A stretch of 64,000 nucleotides of DNA from Epilithonimonas tenax DSM 16811. GTDB lineage: Bacteria; Bacteroidota; Bacteroidia; Flavobacteriales; Weeksellaceae. The position numbers and the translations under genes were made by a program. Positions 23,710 through 33,153 of this stretch are shown piece after piece; within the stretch, counting starts at the first letter, position 1, and each line of letters begins with the position of its first letter. The notes beneath the pieces are model-generated. The model had not been told where the DNA came from. It saw only the letters and a program-made list of their open reading frames with translations, and did not search any database. The DNA is taken from positions 1-64,000 of the forward strand of contig NZ_AUAA01000013.1 of NCBI RefSeq assembly GCF_000428485.1, written 5' to 3'.

Positions 23710-25830
23710 ATGTTCAAAAAAATCAAGTTCAAGAAACTGCTGATGTTTGCGCCACTGATGACGCTGATGTTCTGTTTCAATTCCCCTCAGAATGACGATG
23801 AGAAAATGCAGACCATTATGGTAAGCGTCAAAAATACGCTTTCCTACCTTCATTACAGCCCGAAACCTATTAACGATGCCTATTCGCAAGATGTTTTTGA
23901 TCAATACATAGAAGATGTAGATGCATCTAAACGATACTTTCTGAAGTCCGATATAGACGAGTTCAAAAAGCATTATACGAAACTGGATGACTACCTGAAT
24001 AACGGGAATCTTGTTTTCTATAAACTCACGATTGACCGGCTTTACCAGCGTGTAGATGAGATCGATAAAATGACGCAGGACATTCTTGCAAAACCGATCA
24101 ATCTGGAAGAAAACGATGAATTGATCCTCGAGCCAAAAAAAAGAATGTATCCTGCTGATGCCAAGCAACAGTACAACGAATGGAAAAAATACATCAAGTA
24201 TAACATCCTTCAGGAAATTGAAACCTTGAACAGCAAAGAAGAATCTCAGAAAAAGAAAAAAGATTCTGTGATCAACAACAAACTGCCAGATACCATAAAA
24301 TACGCACCACTTTCTATGGAAAAGAAGCGTGAAAAAGCAACTTTGGAGGTAAAAGACTTGATTACAGACTCTTTCAGGAGATTCAAGAAAAGAAAGAAAA
24401 TGGACTGGTTCTCTGTTTATATGAATACTTATACGGAGGTTTTTGATCCGCATACCAACTATTTCTCGCCAAAAAGCAAAGAGGAATTTGATATGAATTT
24501 CACTGGAAAAGTCATCGGCATAGGTGCCATCATTCAGGAAAAAAGAGGCTATCTTTATTTGGGAGCGCTGACGATAGGAGCGCCGGCCTGGAAATCGAAA
24601 CAATTGTCCGAAGGCGACAAGATCCTGAAAGTCAAATCAAAACCAGGAGAAGAACCGGTAAATGTTGTAGGAATGTTATCTGATGAAGCGGTAAGACTGA
24701 TCCGTGGCGAAAAGGGAACACCTGTCACAATGACCGTTGAGAAAAAAGATAAGACGATCAAAGAAGTGACGATGATCCGTGAAGAAGTGGCGATAGAAGA
24801 TACCTTTGCAAGAAGTATTGCTGTAAATGCTTCCAATGGCAAAAAATATGGATTTATCTATTTGCCGAGTTTCAATGTGGACTTTGAAGATCCGAAAGGG
24901 AGAAATGCTTCTGACGACATCAAAGCAGAATTGATCAAACTTAAGAAAGAAAATGTACAAGGCATTATCCTAGATCTAAGAAGCAATGGTGGAGGATCTT
25001 TGACAGAAGTCGGCGATATCATGGGATTATTTATGAACGCAGGTCCTTACGTGCAGGTGAAAGACAGTCGTGGAAAAGTTCAGGTTTTATCTAATAAATC
25101 CAATGAACCTATCTGGACAGGTCCGCTGGTCATTATGCAGAACGAATTATCTGCCTCTGCATCAGAAATCCTTGCAGGAGCAATGCAGGATTATGGAAGA
25201 GCTGCTATTATTGGTTCGCCGAGTTCATTCGGGAAAGGAACCGTACAGACTTTTGTTGACCTTAATCGATTCCTTAATAGCAATGAAGATTTTGGTTCTT
25301 TGAAGCTCACGATCCAGAAATTCTACAGAATATCTGGTGAATCTACCCAAAGAAAAGGAGTTGAGTCTGATATCAAGATGAAAGACTTCTTCTCGTACTC
25401 AGAAGTGGGTGAGCGTTTTGATCAGTTTGCTTTGCCTTGGGACAAGATAGAAACCGCCAGTTATAAAAAATTGACGACGCTTAATGTACCGCAATTGCAG
25501 GCAGAAATTGACAAAAAGATTGCGGCTAATAGCAATTACAAACTACTGCAGGAATCTGCAGAATGGAAAGAAGCGTTGGACAAGGAAGAAACCATTACGC
25601 TCAACCAAACCAAGTTCAATGAACTGATGAAAACGCGCAAAGCGCAGATCGAGAAATTCAAAGGTCTGGACAAATTCAATAACGGATTAAAATTTACCCT
25701 TCATCCGGACGAATTATTAAGAATCAAAAAAGACGAAGCATTTGCCAAAAAAACCGAAAACTGGAGAAAAAATCTCGAAAGAGATTTCTATCTGGAAGAA
25801 ACGGTAGATGCATTGTCGAAGATCAAATAA
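23710..25830 (+). CDS. prc: Carboxy-terminal processing (tail-specific) protease Prc
   Basis: This 706-residue periplasmic serine protease of family S41 trims or degrades proteins from their C-termini. A hydrophobic N-terminal segment (about 10-23) directs export. A long N-terminal helical domain precedes a PDZ domain (about 255-340). The catalytic Ser is in SASASEI (481-487) and the general-base Lys is Lys509 in SFGKGTVQ. The C-terminal Prc domain (about 590-700) is lysine and glutamate rich. The length matches E. coli Prc. Two terminators follow. Confidence 0.94.
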   Translation: MFKKIKFKKLLMFAPLMTLMFCFNSPQNDDEKMQTIMVSVKNTLSYLHYSPKPINDAYSQDVFDQYIEDVDASKRYFLKSDIDEFKKHYTKLDDYLNNGNLVFYKLTIDRLYQRVDEIDKMTQDILAKPINLEENDELILEPKKRMYPADAKQQYNEWKKYIKYNILQEIETLNSKEESQKKKKDSVINNKLPDTIKYAPLSMEKKREKATLEVKDLITDSFRRFKKRKKMDWFSVYMNTYTEVFDPHTNYFSPKSKEEFDMNFTGKVIGIGAIIQEKRGYLYLGALTIGAPAWKSKQLSEGDKILKVKSKPGEEPVNVVGMLSDEAVRLIRGEKGTPVTMTVEKKDKTIKEVTMIREEVAIEDTFARSIAVNASNGKKYGFIYLPSFNVDFEDPKGRNASDDIKAELIKLKKENVQGIILDLRSNGGGSLTEVGDIMGLFMNAGPYVQVKDSRGKVQVLSNKSNEPIWTGPLVIMQNELSASASEILAGAMQDYGRAAIIGSPSSFGKGTVQTFVDLNRFLNSNEDFGSLKLTIQKFYRISGESTQRKGVESDIKMKDFFSYSEVGERFDQFALPWDKIETASYKKLTTLNVPQLQAEIDKKIAANSNYKLLQESAEWKEALDKEETITLNQTKFNELMKTRKAQIEKFKGLDKFNNGLKFTLHPDELLRIKKDEAFAKKTENWRKNLERDFYLEETVDALSKIK

Positions 25831-25838
25831 ATATATCA

Positions 25839-25872
25839 AAAAGCGTCCCGAGATTTTCAGGACGCTTTTGCT
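25839..25872 (+). terminator. Terminator of prc
   Basis: AAAAGCGTCC/GGACGCTTTT, a 10-bp perfect stem with an 11-base loop, starting 9 bases after the prc stop codon. Confidence 0.8.
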
Positions 25873-25884
25873 TATCATTCCAAA

Positions 25885-25921
25885 AAAAACCTCCGGTCTA
25901 TGTAGTCTGGAGGTTTTTTTC
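25885..25921. terminator. Bidirectional terminator between prc and the DUF6909 gene
   Basis: AAAACCTCC/GGAGGTTTT with flanking A-run and T-run on opposite sides, so it works in both directions; it mainly serves the minus-strand gene ending at 25924. Confidence 0.8.
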
Positions 25922-25923
25922 TT

Positions 25924-27591
25924 TTATTTCTGCTCAAGAATTTTCTCGATTATTTTATGTGTGATCATATAAGTTGGTTTCACGCCTGTGAGTCCAAGTC
26001 CGCCGGAAGACAATGTACTTCCCGTCTCCAATGGATTATCCGACGCATAGTAAGCATACATCACAAATAGATCTGGAGAAATATGATGACGGATCTTGCT
26101 CGCTACCTGAATTGCTTTTTGGTAATGTGCACCTTCCATTTCCAGACCGATGGCTTTCCAAGAAGTCGTCATAAAGTAAGATAGGATGTCTTTGTTTTGA
26201 AGCGATGTTCCCAAAACGGTCACCATCGGTCCTTCATAAGCTTTGACCTCATCATCTACAAAATCTTCCAGATTCAAGGCATTTTCGAAAGTGTAATTAT
26301 CCGCAGTACCTTCAAAGATGTGAGCGGTTGGGATCATAATGTCACCTTTTCCGCCCGTTAAGATGCCTGCTTTTCCCATAATGGAAACTGATTTTACCTT
26401 CATCATATAGACTTCGCCCTTCACCTCGTAAGGTCTTAGCAACTCGTCCATCACTTCAAAAGCCTGCTCTCCAAAAGCATAATCGAAAACCAAAATAATA
26501 TCGTCTCCATTGTATTTCTGAGTAGCAAAAACAGAGTTCTTCAGTTCGGTTTTAGAAAGGTCTATGATCTGAACGTCAATATTACTGCCGCTGTGATCCT
26601 CTATGTAGATCATGCCTTCTTTTAGGGCGTGGTCCAAAATCTTGGTTTGTAAATCCTTCTTATTGCTGATATCAGCGAATAATTTATAATCTACCTCTTT
26701 TGTTCCTTTTTTATGAAGTGCATCATTGGCGAAGAGCATGTTTTTCACAGAGTGCATATTCGCACTGATGATGTGAAGCGGTCTCATATGCAGATTGTTC
26801 TCTACCAAAACCTGTTTGATTTTGTTGGCCCATTTCTCCCCAAAAAGGTGGTGCCCAACTCTTTCCTGTAGGATCGATGAGAAATAGATTTCGCGTTCGC
26901 TCACTTCTTTCCAGTCTGTCAAACTTACCTGTCCTAACCAATAAATGATTTTGAACAGACGGTCTGGGTTGTTGTCATCGCCAAAACCGTTATAAGCGTT
27001 CAGGGTTTCATCAAAAGTCCTTCCCAGGAAAGAGGAAAGATGGATCAACGCTACTTCTTTTTCTTTTCGGCTGTGTTTTTTCTCGCCTTTTGCGACTTCT
27101 TCTATGATTTTCCAGATGCGTCTAGGTCTGCCGTCCTGGCTCATATCGAATCCAATATTTCTGATTTTGTCAGCTTCCAGATAGAGAAACGTAAGGTGCG
27201 TTAGGATGTCATAAATTTCAGAACGTCCCAATAGAACTTCGATGTTCATCTGGTGTTCATCTATTCTATAGCAGTTTCTACGTCTTTTCTTAGGAACAAT
27301 GGGCTCGAAACTTCCTTTGTCGAAACCTTCGTCCGAAGTTAGGTGGATGAAAGAACACTCTTCAATGCCTTCCGGAAGACGGTCAAGAACATAAAGCAGA
27401 CCATCCAGTTCTATCTTATTGGGAACGCTCATACTTCCGTAGATTTCGGGATTGATGACCATTAAGAGTTTTCTTAATGACTCGCCCGAAACACCTGAAG
27501 GTTTGAAAAATCCCCTGTAGAATAAATGTCTCATAGACACGTATAATCTTTCGATAGCCTCTGTGGTTTCTCTTGCTCTTGAATTTGCCAT
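25924..27591 (-). CDS. Conserved Bacteroidota protein (DUF6909-like) with a phosphorylase-like C-terminus
   Basis: This large soluble protein (555 residues) has no signal peptide. I recognise it as a conserved, uncharacterised Bacteroidota family annotated DUF6909. The N-terminal half is helical. The C-terminal third looks like the nucleoside phosphorylase/nucleosidase fold: SIMGKAGILTGGKGDIMIPT, then MVTVLGTSLQNKD, then AIGLEMEGAHYQKAIQ, where the EMEG motif matches the nucleoside-binding Met-Glu of PNP/UDP enzymes and AMP nucleosidase. Nucleotide cleavage or binding is inferred from these motifs only. It stands alone, ended by a bidirectional terminator. Confidence 0.8.
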   Translation of the reverse strand: MANSRARETTEAIERLYVSMRHLFYRGFFKPSGVSGESLRKLLMVINPEIYGSMSVPNKIELDGLLYVLDRLPEGIEECSFIHLTSDEGFDKGSFEPIVPKKRRRNCYRIDEHQMNIEVLLGRSEIYDILTHLTFLYLEADKIRNIGFDMSQDGRPRRIWKIIEEVAKGEKKHSRKEKEVALIHLSSFLGRTFDETLNAYNGFGDDNNPDRLFKIIYWLGQVSLTDWKEVSEREIYFSSILQERVGHHLFGEKWANKIKQVLVENNLHMRPLHIISANMHSVKNMLFANDALHKKGTKEVDYKLFADISNKKDLQTKILDHALKEGMIYIEDHSGSNIDVQIIDLSKTELKNSVFATQKYNGDDIILVFDYAFGEQAFEVMDELLRPYEVKGEVYMMKVKSVSIMGKAGILTGGKGDIMIPTAHIFEGTADNYTFENALNLEDFVDDEVKAYEGPMVTVLGTSLQNKDILSYFMTTSWKAIGLEMEGAHYQKAIQVASKIRHHISPDLFVMYAYYASDNPLETGSTLSSGGLGLTGVKPTYMITHKIIEKILEQK

Positions 27592-27963
27592 ATATTAAAA
27601 TTTTTATAAAAGTCTACAAAGTTACAAAAATTAAATTAAATAATTAACTATCTGTTTGTCAGTCGTTTGGGCTTTGTTTGGAATTTTTGGTAACTGGTTT
27701 TAAAATTAATCTTTCTTCCGGAATTGGGAAATAGTCTCAAGAATAAATTTTATTCACTCTGGAGTTAGGTTCGCATTAAAAAAAACGAAGGTGTCTAAAA
27801 ATAGGGGTGTACTCTCTATAGTTTTATTATATAAGTATTAATATTGTTATTTTATAGGGGTGTTAATTAAAATTAATGTTGTTTTATTGAGAAAGCCCCA
27901 ATTAATTAGGGTTATTTGTGATAATATCCATAAATTAGATTTACAATTTAAAATAATTAAACT
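27592..27963 (+). promoter_or_regulatory. Upstream region of amt with two phased ATAGGGGTGT repeats
   Basis: The word ATAGGGGTGT occurs at 27801-27810 and again at 27854-27863, 53 bases apart, close to five helical turns, in otherwise AT-rich DNA. This would suit a regulator binding one face of the helix upstream of the ammonium transporter gene. No clear TAnnTTTG promoter could be placed and no small gene is seen. Confidence 0.45.
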
Positions 27964-29280
27964 ATGAGAAAATGGATTTTACTAATGACACTGCTTATTT
28001 TAGCGGTTTTGTGCCTGTATTCGGGCAGTATCTTTATGGAGACGCCTATTGCTGAGAAGGATATTCCTAAGTTTAGTGCTGCGGATATCTCGTGGATGTT
28101 GGTGTCAACAGCCTTGGTATTGATAATGACGCCGGGACTGGGGTTTTTCTACGGCGGCATGGTGACGAAGAAAAATGTGATCAGCACGATTTTGCAAAGT
28201 TTTATTGCAATGGGTGTTATTACGGTCGTTTGGGTGGTTATTGGATTTGGGTTGGCTTTTGGCGATACTGTAGGTGGACTTTTTGGAAATCCAACCCAAT
28301 ATCTTTTCTTTAATAATGTGGGAACTAAAACCGCCTGGTCACTGGCTCCAACAATACCTATTTTGCTTTTTGCTATTTTTCAGATGAAGTTTGCGATCAT
28401 CACACCGGCACTCATTACAGGTGCTTTTGCAGAAAGGGTTAGGTTTTGGTCGTATTTGCTATTTATGATTTTGTTTTCAGTTTTGATTTATTCTCCTTTG
28501 GCTCATGCTGTTTGGCATCCGGAAGGGATCTTATTTAAATATGGTGTTTTGGATTTTGCAGGTGGAACCGTTGTGCATATGAGTGCAGGATGGGCTGCGC
28601 TGGCTGCTGCTCTGTTCTTGAAAAAAAGAAATGAGCCGGAGCATAATCCCAGCAGAATTACTTACGTGATTTTAGGAACTGCGTTACTTTGGTTTGGTTG
28701 GTTTGGCTTCAATGCCGGATCTGCATTATCATCTGGAACATTAGCTGTACAGGCTTTTGCTAATACAACAGCGGCCTCTGCTGCGGCAGCGATTGGTTGG
28801 GGTGTTATCGAAAAAATAAGAGGGAAAAAACTTTCTGCCATGGGTGTCTGTATAGGGGCTGTGGTTGGTTTGGTTGCCATTACGCCTGCTGCTGGATTCG
28901 TGACGGTTCCTCATTCGATTTTGATAGGATTAATAGCTGTGGCTGTGAGTGGTTTTGTTGTTAATCTTAGAAGCAAAACGGATGTAGATGATACGTTGGA
29001 TGTTTTCCCTTGTCACGGTGTAGGTGGTATGGTGGGAATGGTTTTGACGGGTGTTTTTGCAACGTCATCTGTTAATCCTGCGGTTGTAGAGCAGGGCCTG
29101 TTCTATGGAGAAACCAGTCTGTTCATTAAGCATTTGGTTGCTTTGGTTGGAGTTTCTGTTTTCGCTTTTGGAGGGTCTTTTGTCCTTCTTTATATTACCA
29201 ATCTGATTTCACCGCTTCGTGTCAATCAAGAATACGAAATACAAGGTCTGGACAGATCACAGCACGGAGAGTCTTTATAA
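27964..29280 (+). CDS. amt: Ammonium transporter Amt
   Basis: This 438-residue inner-membrane channel for ammonium has about eleven membrane segments and the family landmarks: DISWMLVSTALVLIMTPGLG (about 44-63), FFYGGMV, LAHAVWHPEG, DFAGGTVVHMSAGWAAL with one pore histidine, and DVFPCHGVGGMVGMVLTG with the other pore histidine. The N-terminal MRKWILLMTLLILAVLCLYS segment is an extra hydrophobic signal-like helix. It is followed by a porin and a type III glutamine synthetase, a nitrogen-assimilation group. No PII (glnK) gene is adjacent. Confidence 0.94.
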   Translation: MRKWILLMTLLILAVLCLYSGSIFMETPIAEKDIPKFSAADISWMLVSTALVLIMTPGLGFFYGGMVTKKNVISTILQSFIAMGVITVVWVVIGFGLAFGDTVGGLFGNPTQYLFFNNVGTKTAWSLAPTIPILLFAIFQMKFAIITPALITGAFAERVRFWSYLLFMILFSVLIYSPLAHAVWHPEGILFKYGVLDFAGGTVVHMSAGWAALAAALFLKKRNEPEHNPSRITYVILGTALLWFGWFGFNAGSALSSGTLAVQAFANTTAASAAAAIGWGVIEKIRGKKLSAMGVCIGAVVGLVAITPAAGFVTVPHSILIGLIAVAVSGFVVNLRSKTDVDDTLDVFPCHGVGGMVGMVLTGVFATSSVNPAVVEQGLFYGETSLFIKHLVALVGVSVFAFGGSFVLLYITNLISPLRVNQEYEIQGLDRSQHGESL

Positions 29281-29472
29281 AGGGCTTGACAAAATCTTTT
29301 TCTATAACTTTTAAAAATAGATTTCTTGGGTTTTTAGAGATTCTATGTTTTGAGTTCTGGTTAAAATTTAAAATTCTATAAATCAATTATTTACACTTTG
29401 TTTCGCGAGGCGTATGGGTGGATTTTGCCCAAAAGTCAGGAGTGATTTAATACTAATCTTAAAAATATAATT

Positions 29473-30579
29473 ATGAAATTATTTTCCGTTCTATCAAAAA
29501 ATATAATGTTGCTGATGTTGGGGGTTTCTGGTTCTTTGGCTTTTGCCCAGGAAGAAGATCGTTTGAAGAGCTTTCACTTTAGTGGTTCTGCTGATATTTT
29601 CTATAAGTATGATTTTGCAAATGTCGATTTCAATACAAGAACAAGTTTTACAATACCTAATAATTCATTTGAATTGGGCATGTTGTCCCTGAAAATGACC
29701 CATAAAACCGGTAAATTCGGTCTTACAGCGGACGTTGGGGTGGGGAATCGTGTAGAACAATTCAACTATACCCAATCCAATACGGGCCTAATCATCAAGC
29801 AGTTATTTATAGATTATGCTGCAACAGACAAGCTTACGATTACGGCGGGTTCCTGGACAACGCATATCGGTTACGAACTTTTAGATGCGCCTGATAATGA
29901 TATTTACAGTATGTCTTATGCGTTTTCTTACGGCCCTTTTTTTCACACAGGACTGAAGGCTAATTATGTTCTCGATAAATTCAATTTTATGGCAGGGATT
30001 GCAAACCCGACAGACTTGCGGTCTTCTTTCCAGAAAGTTGAAGTGGTAGAGGTGAGTGGCGATGTCATGACCGAGAGCTACAGAAATAAATTTTTCATCT
30101 GGCAAATTGGTTACGCGGCGGACAGTTTCAATGTTTATTTGAATGGTCAGCAAGGCAGCTACAATCCACAGAGTTCAAACATATCTCAATTTGATATCAC
30201 CGCGGCCTGTAAGGTGACGGACAAATTAAAATTGGGGCTTAATGCTACTACGTTTGAGTCCAAAGATGATCTGGACGACTTCAAAAAAAGATGGTCATCC
30301 ATTGTTGGGTATCTTAAATATGGACTTACAGAACATCTCGCTTTGAACTACAGGGCAGAATTGCTTAATAATAAAGAAAATGCGCTGGCAATTGGTTCAG
30401 GAACAGTTGGTCAAAACATTTTTGCCAATACCATTTCAGGAACTTTGTCCTATGGTAATTTTCAGTTGAAGCCAGAGATCAGATTCGAGAAAGCAACAGA
30501 GCCTATTTTCATAAAAAAGAAAGAAGTGGCTACAGAATCTGCCGGAAACTTTTTAATCGCAGCCATGTATAAGTTTTAA
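29473..30579 (+). CDS. Outer-membrane beta-barrel porin
   Basis: This 368-residue protein has a signal peptide ending FAQ at about residue 25. The mature part is a run of alternating amphipathic strands rich in Tyr, Phe, Asn and Gly, with a C-terminal Phe (AAMYKF), the usual outer-membrane assembly signal. It resembles the porins often placed beside amt genes in Bacteroidota. The position between amt and glnN suggests passage of ammonium or a nitrogen compound, which is inference. A terminator follows. Confidence 0.85.
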   Translation: MKLFSVLSKNIMLLMLGVSGSLAFAQEEDRLKSFHFSGSADIFYKYDFANVDFNTRTSFTIPNNSFELGMLSLKMTHKTGKFGLTADVGVGNRVEQFNYTQSNTGLIIKQLFIDYAATDKLTITAGSWTTHIGYELLDAPDNDIYSMSYAFSYGPFFHTGLKANYVLDKFNFMAGIANPTDLRSSFQKVEVVEVSGDVMTESYRNKFFIWQIGYAADSFNVYLNGQQGSYNPQSSNISQFDITAACKVTDKLKLGLNATTFESKDDLDDFKKRWSSIVGYLKYGLTEHLALNYRAELLNNKENALAIGSGTVGQNIFANTISGTLSYGNFQLKPEIRFEKATEPIFIKKKEVATESAGNFLIAAMYKF

Positions 30580-30600
30580 AAAAAATCTTTGAAAAATAGA

Positions 30601-30627
30601 AAACACCCGTAGATGGGGTGTTTTTTT
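30601..30627 (+). terminator. Terminator after the porin gene
   Basis: AAACACCC/GGGTGTTT with an 8-base loop and a T-tract. Confidence 0.8.
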
Positions 30628-30702
30628 AATAGACTCGTATGATCTTGTGTCGTTTTTTTTCAACTTAGCCCATAAAAAAATGATATCAGTTATACTTTTT
30701 TT

Positions 30703-30710
30703 TATATTTG
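30703..30710 (+). promoter_or_regulatory. -7 promoter element of glnN
   Basis: TATATTTG matches TAnnTTTG and lies 24 bases before the glnN ATG, after a terminator, so glnN has its own promoter. The -33 element is not clear. Confidence 0.55.
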
Positions 30711-30733
30711 TACAAAATTAATCCAAAAATTTT

Positions 30734-32932
30734 ATGTCAACATTAAGATTTAAAGCCTTAGCCGAGCTTCCTTTCAGAAATTACAGAAGAGATAATTTCG
30801 TAGAAGTTCCTGCAAAACTATCAGAGCTGTTTTGTCAAAACGTATTCTCTGAAGAAACAATGAGAGAATATCTTACCAAAGATGCTTTCCAACTGTTAAT
30901 GGAAGCTTCTAAGAAAGGGACAAAGATCCAAAGACATATTGCTGATCAGGTGGCTGTTGCTATGAAAGATTGGGCATTATCAAAAGGTGTAACGCATTAC
31001 ACACACTGGTTTCAGCCTTTGACAGGAGCAACTGCTGAGAAGCACGATTCTTTCTTCACGCCTATAGAAGGCGGAAGAGCAATTGAGAGATTCAGTGGTG
31101 GAATGTTGATCCAACAAGAGCCAGATGCTTCTTCTTTTCCTAATGGCGGTATCAGAAATACTTTTGAAGCAAGAGGTTATACCGCTTGGGATCCTACTTC
31201 TCCGGCTTTTATTATGGGAACTACACTTTGTATTCCTTCTATCTTTATTTCTTACACAGGCGAGACCTTAGATTATAAAACACCTCTTTTGAGGGCACTC
31301 AATGCTGTAGATGAAGCGGCTACAGATGTCATGAAGTCCTATTTCGATAAAAACGTGACCAAAGTTTCTCCAACGCTTGGGTGGGAGCAAGAATACTTTC
31401 TGGTAGATACGGCGTTGTTTCAGTCACGTCCGGATCTTGTTTTGACGGGTAAAACTTTGCTAGGTCATTCTCCTGCAAAAGGTCAGCAGTTGGATGATCA
31501 TTATTTCGGATCCATCCCTACAAGAGTGATGAACTTTATGAAGGAATTGGAAATCGAATGTATGAAGTTGGGGATTCCTGTAACAACAAGACACAACGAG
31601 GTGGCTCCCAATCAATTTGAGTTGGCACCAATGTTTGAAGAAGCGAATGTTGCGGTGGATCACAATTCATTATTAATGGATATTATGGCGAGAATTGCAC
31701 ATAAGCACCACTTCCATATTTTATTTCACGAAAAACCATTCGCCGGAGTCAACGGTAGTGGAAAGCATAACAACTGGTCTCTGGGAACAGACACAGGTGA
31801 AAATCTTTTGAGTCCAGGAAAAAATCCTAAAAAAAATCTTCAGTTCCTGACATTCTTCGTGAATACTTTGAAAGCGGTACACGATTATGCGGATTTGTTG
31901 AGAGCCTCTATTGCCTCCGCAAGCAATGATCACAGATTAGGAGCTAACGAAGCACCACCAGCGATTATTTCAGCATTTATCGGAAGTCAGTTATTCCGCG
32001 TGCTGGAAGAGTTGGAAAAAGTAACGGACGGGAAATTGTCACCTGAAGAAAAAACAGATTTGAAACTGAACGTTGTTGGGAAAATCCCTGAGATCCTTTT
32101 GGATAACACTGATAGAAACAGAACATCTCCGTTTGCATTTACAGGAAATAAATTTGAAATCAGAGCCGTTGGTTCTTCTGCAAACTGTGCAGAGGTCATG
32201 ACGGTGATGAATGTGATTGCCGCAAAACAGCTAAAAGCTTTTAAAATAGAAGTGGATGGTTTGATAGAGAAAGGTCTTAAAAAAGATGAGGCAATTTTCA
32301 ATATCCTGAGAGAATATATCAAGCATTCAAAGAATATTATGTTCGAGGGAGATGGCTATTCCGATGATTGGGCAAAAGAAGCGAAGAAAAGAGGTTTGAA
32401 CAATCTTAAAACGACGCCAGAAGCGCTTAAGAGAGAATTGGACAAAAAATTCGTAGATCTTTACGAAGAATTGGGAATCTATTCTCACAGAGAGTTTGAA
32501 GCCAGAAATGAGATCAAACTAGAGAAGTATTCTACGGTAATCGACATCGAAGCTAGAGTTTTGGCAGACATTGCCAGAAACCACATCATCCCTGCGGCAC
32601 TTAACTACCAAAACAGATTGATAGAGAATGTGAAAGGTTTGAAAGAGATCTTCAGTGAAAAAGAATTCAAGACCTTGGCAAAAGAACAATTGAGCCTTAT
32701 TTCTGATATCTCAGGCAATGTTTCGGTTATCAAATTAGGCGTTGATGCTTTGTTGACCGCAAAAGAAAATGCTAAAAATACGGCCGGAAGCCAAAAACAG
32801 GCTGAAGAGTATTGCAACAAGGTGAAGCCTCTGTTTGATAACATTAGAGACGCATCTGACGCTCTGGAAATGATGGTAGATGACGAGCTTTGGCCAATGA
32901 CCAAGTATAGAGAATTATTATTTACGAGATAG
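30734..32932 (+). CDS. glnN: Glutamine synthetase type III
   Basis: This 732-residue GSIII-type enzyme makes glutamine from glutamate, ammonia and ATP. The length and the motifs distinguish it from GSI (~470): an N-terminal RFKALAELPFRNYRRD, HYTHWFQPLTGATAEKHDSF (about 93-112), WEQEYFLVD with metal-binding glutamates, NQFELAPMFEEANVAVDHN, KPFAGVNGSGKHNNWSLGTD, and NDHRLGANEAPPAIIS. It forms double hexameric rings in related species. It is separated from the porin by a terminator and has its own promoter. A strong terminator follows. Confidence 0.95.
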   Translation: MSTLRFKALAELPFRNYRRDNFVEVPAKLSELFCQNVFSEETMREYLTKDAFQLLMEASKKGTKIQRHIADQVAVAMKDWALSKGVTHYTHWFQPLTGATAEKHDSFFTPIEGGRAIERFSGGMLIQQEPDASSFPNGGIRNTFEARGYTAWDPTSPAFIMGTTLCIPSIFISYTGETLDYKTPLLRALNAVDEAATDVMKSYFDKNVTKVSPTLGWEQEYFLVDTALFQSRPDLVLTGKTLLGHSPAKGQQLDDHYFGSIPTRVMNFMKELEIECMKLGIPVTTRHNEVAPNQFELAPMFEEANVAVDHNSLLMDIMARIAHKHHFHILFHEKPFAGVNGSGKHNNWSLGTDTGENLLSPGKNPKKNLQFLTFFVNTLKAVHDYADLLRASIASASNDHRLGANEAPPAIISAFIGSQLFRVLEELEKVTDGKLSPEEKTDLKLNVVGKIPEILLDNTDRNRTSPFAFTGNKFEIRAVGSSANCAEVMTVMNVIAAKQLKAFKIEVDGLIEKGLKKDEAIFNILREYIKHSKNIMFEGDGYSDDWAKEAKKRGLNNLKTTPEALKRELDKKFVDLYEELGIYSHREFEARNEIKLEKYSTVIDIEARVLADIARNHIIPAALNYQNRLIENVKGLKEIFSEKEFKTLAKEQLSLISDISGNVSVIKLGVDALLTAKENAKNTAGSQKQAEEYCNKVKPLFDNIRDASDALEMMVDDELWPMTKYRELLFTR

Positions 32933-32971
32933 ACAAATTCTAAAACGTTAAAGAATCTTAACTAAAAACAA

Positions 32972-33013
32972 AACCGCAAAGTCTAAATAAAGGCTTTGCG
33001 GTTGTTTTTTTTT
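32972..33013 (+). terminator. Terminator of glnN
   Basis: AACCGCAAAG/CTTTGCGGTT, a perfect 10-bp stem, followed by GTTTTTTTTT. Confidence 0.9.
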
Positions 33014-33095
33014 AACATTCTACGTGAGACTGTTAAAATATGTTAAACTAAAGAGCTACCAGTTTGATTTGGGAGACCCTTCCAAGAGTAATGGC

Positions 33096-33103
33096 TAAAT
33101 TTG
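33096..33103 (+). promoter_or_regulatory. -7 element of the NlpC/P60 gene
   Basis: TAAATTTG matches the TAnnTTTG consensus about 50 bases upstream of the start. A TTTG at 33068 is slightly too far upstream for an ideal -33. Confidence 0.45.
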
Positions 33104-33153
33104 CTATGCAATCACAAAAAAACCACTCAAGTTTAACAGATAATTAAATATAT

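Noticed and set aside
23674-24603. 309-codon frame on the minus strand
   Set aside because: It is antisense to the first part of prc, which has clear PDZ and S41 domains; the frame is low complexity (Phe, Ile, Arg rich), as expected of a shadow.
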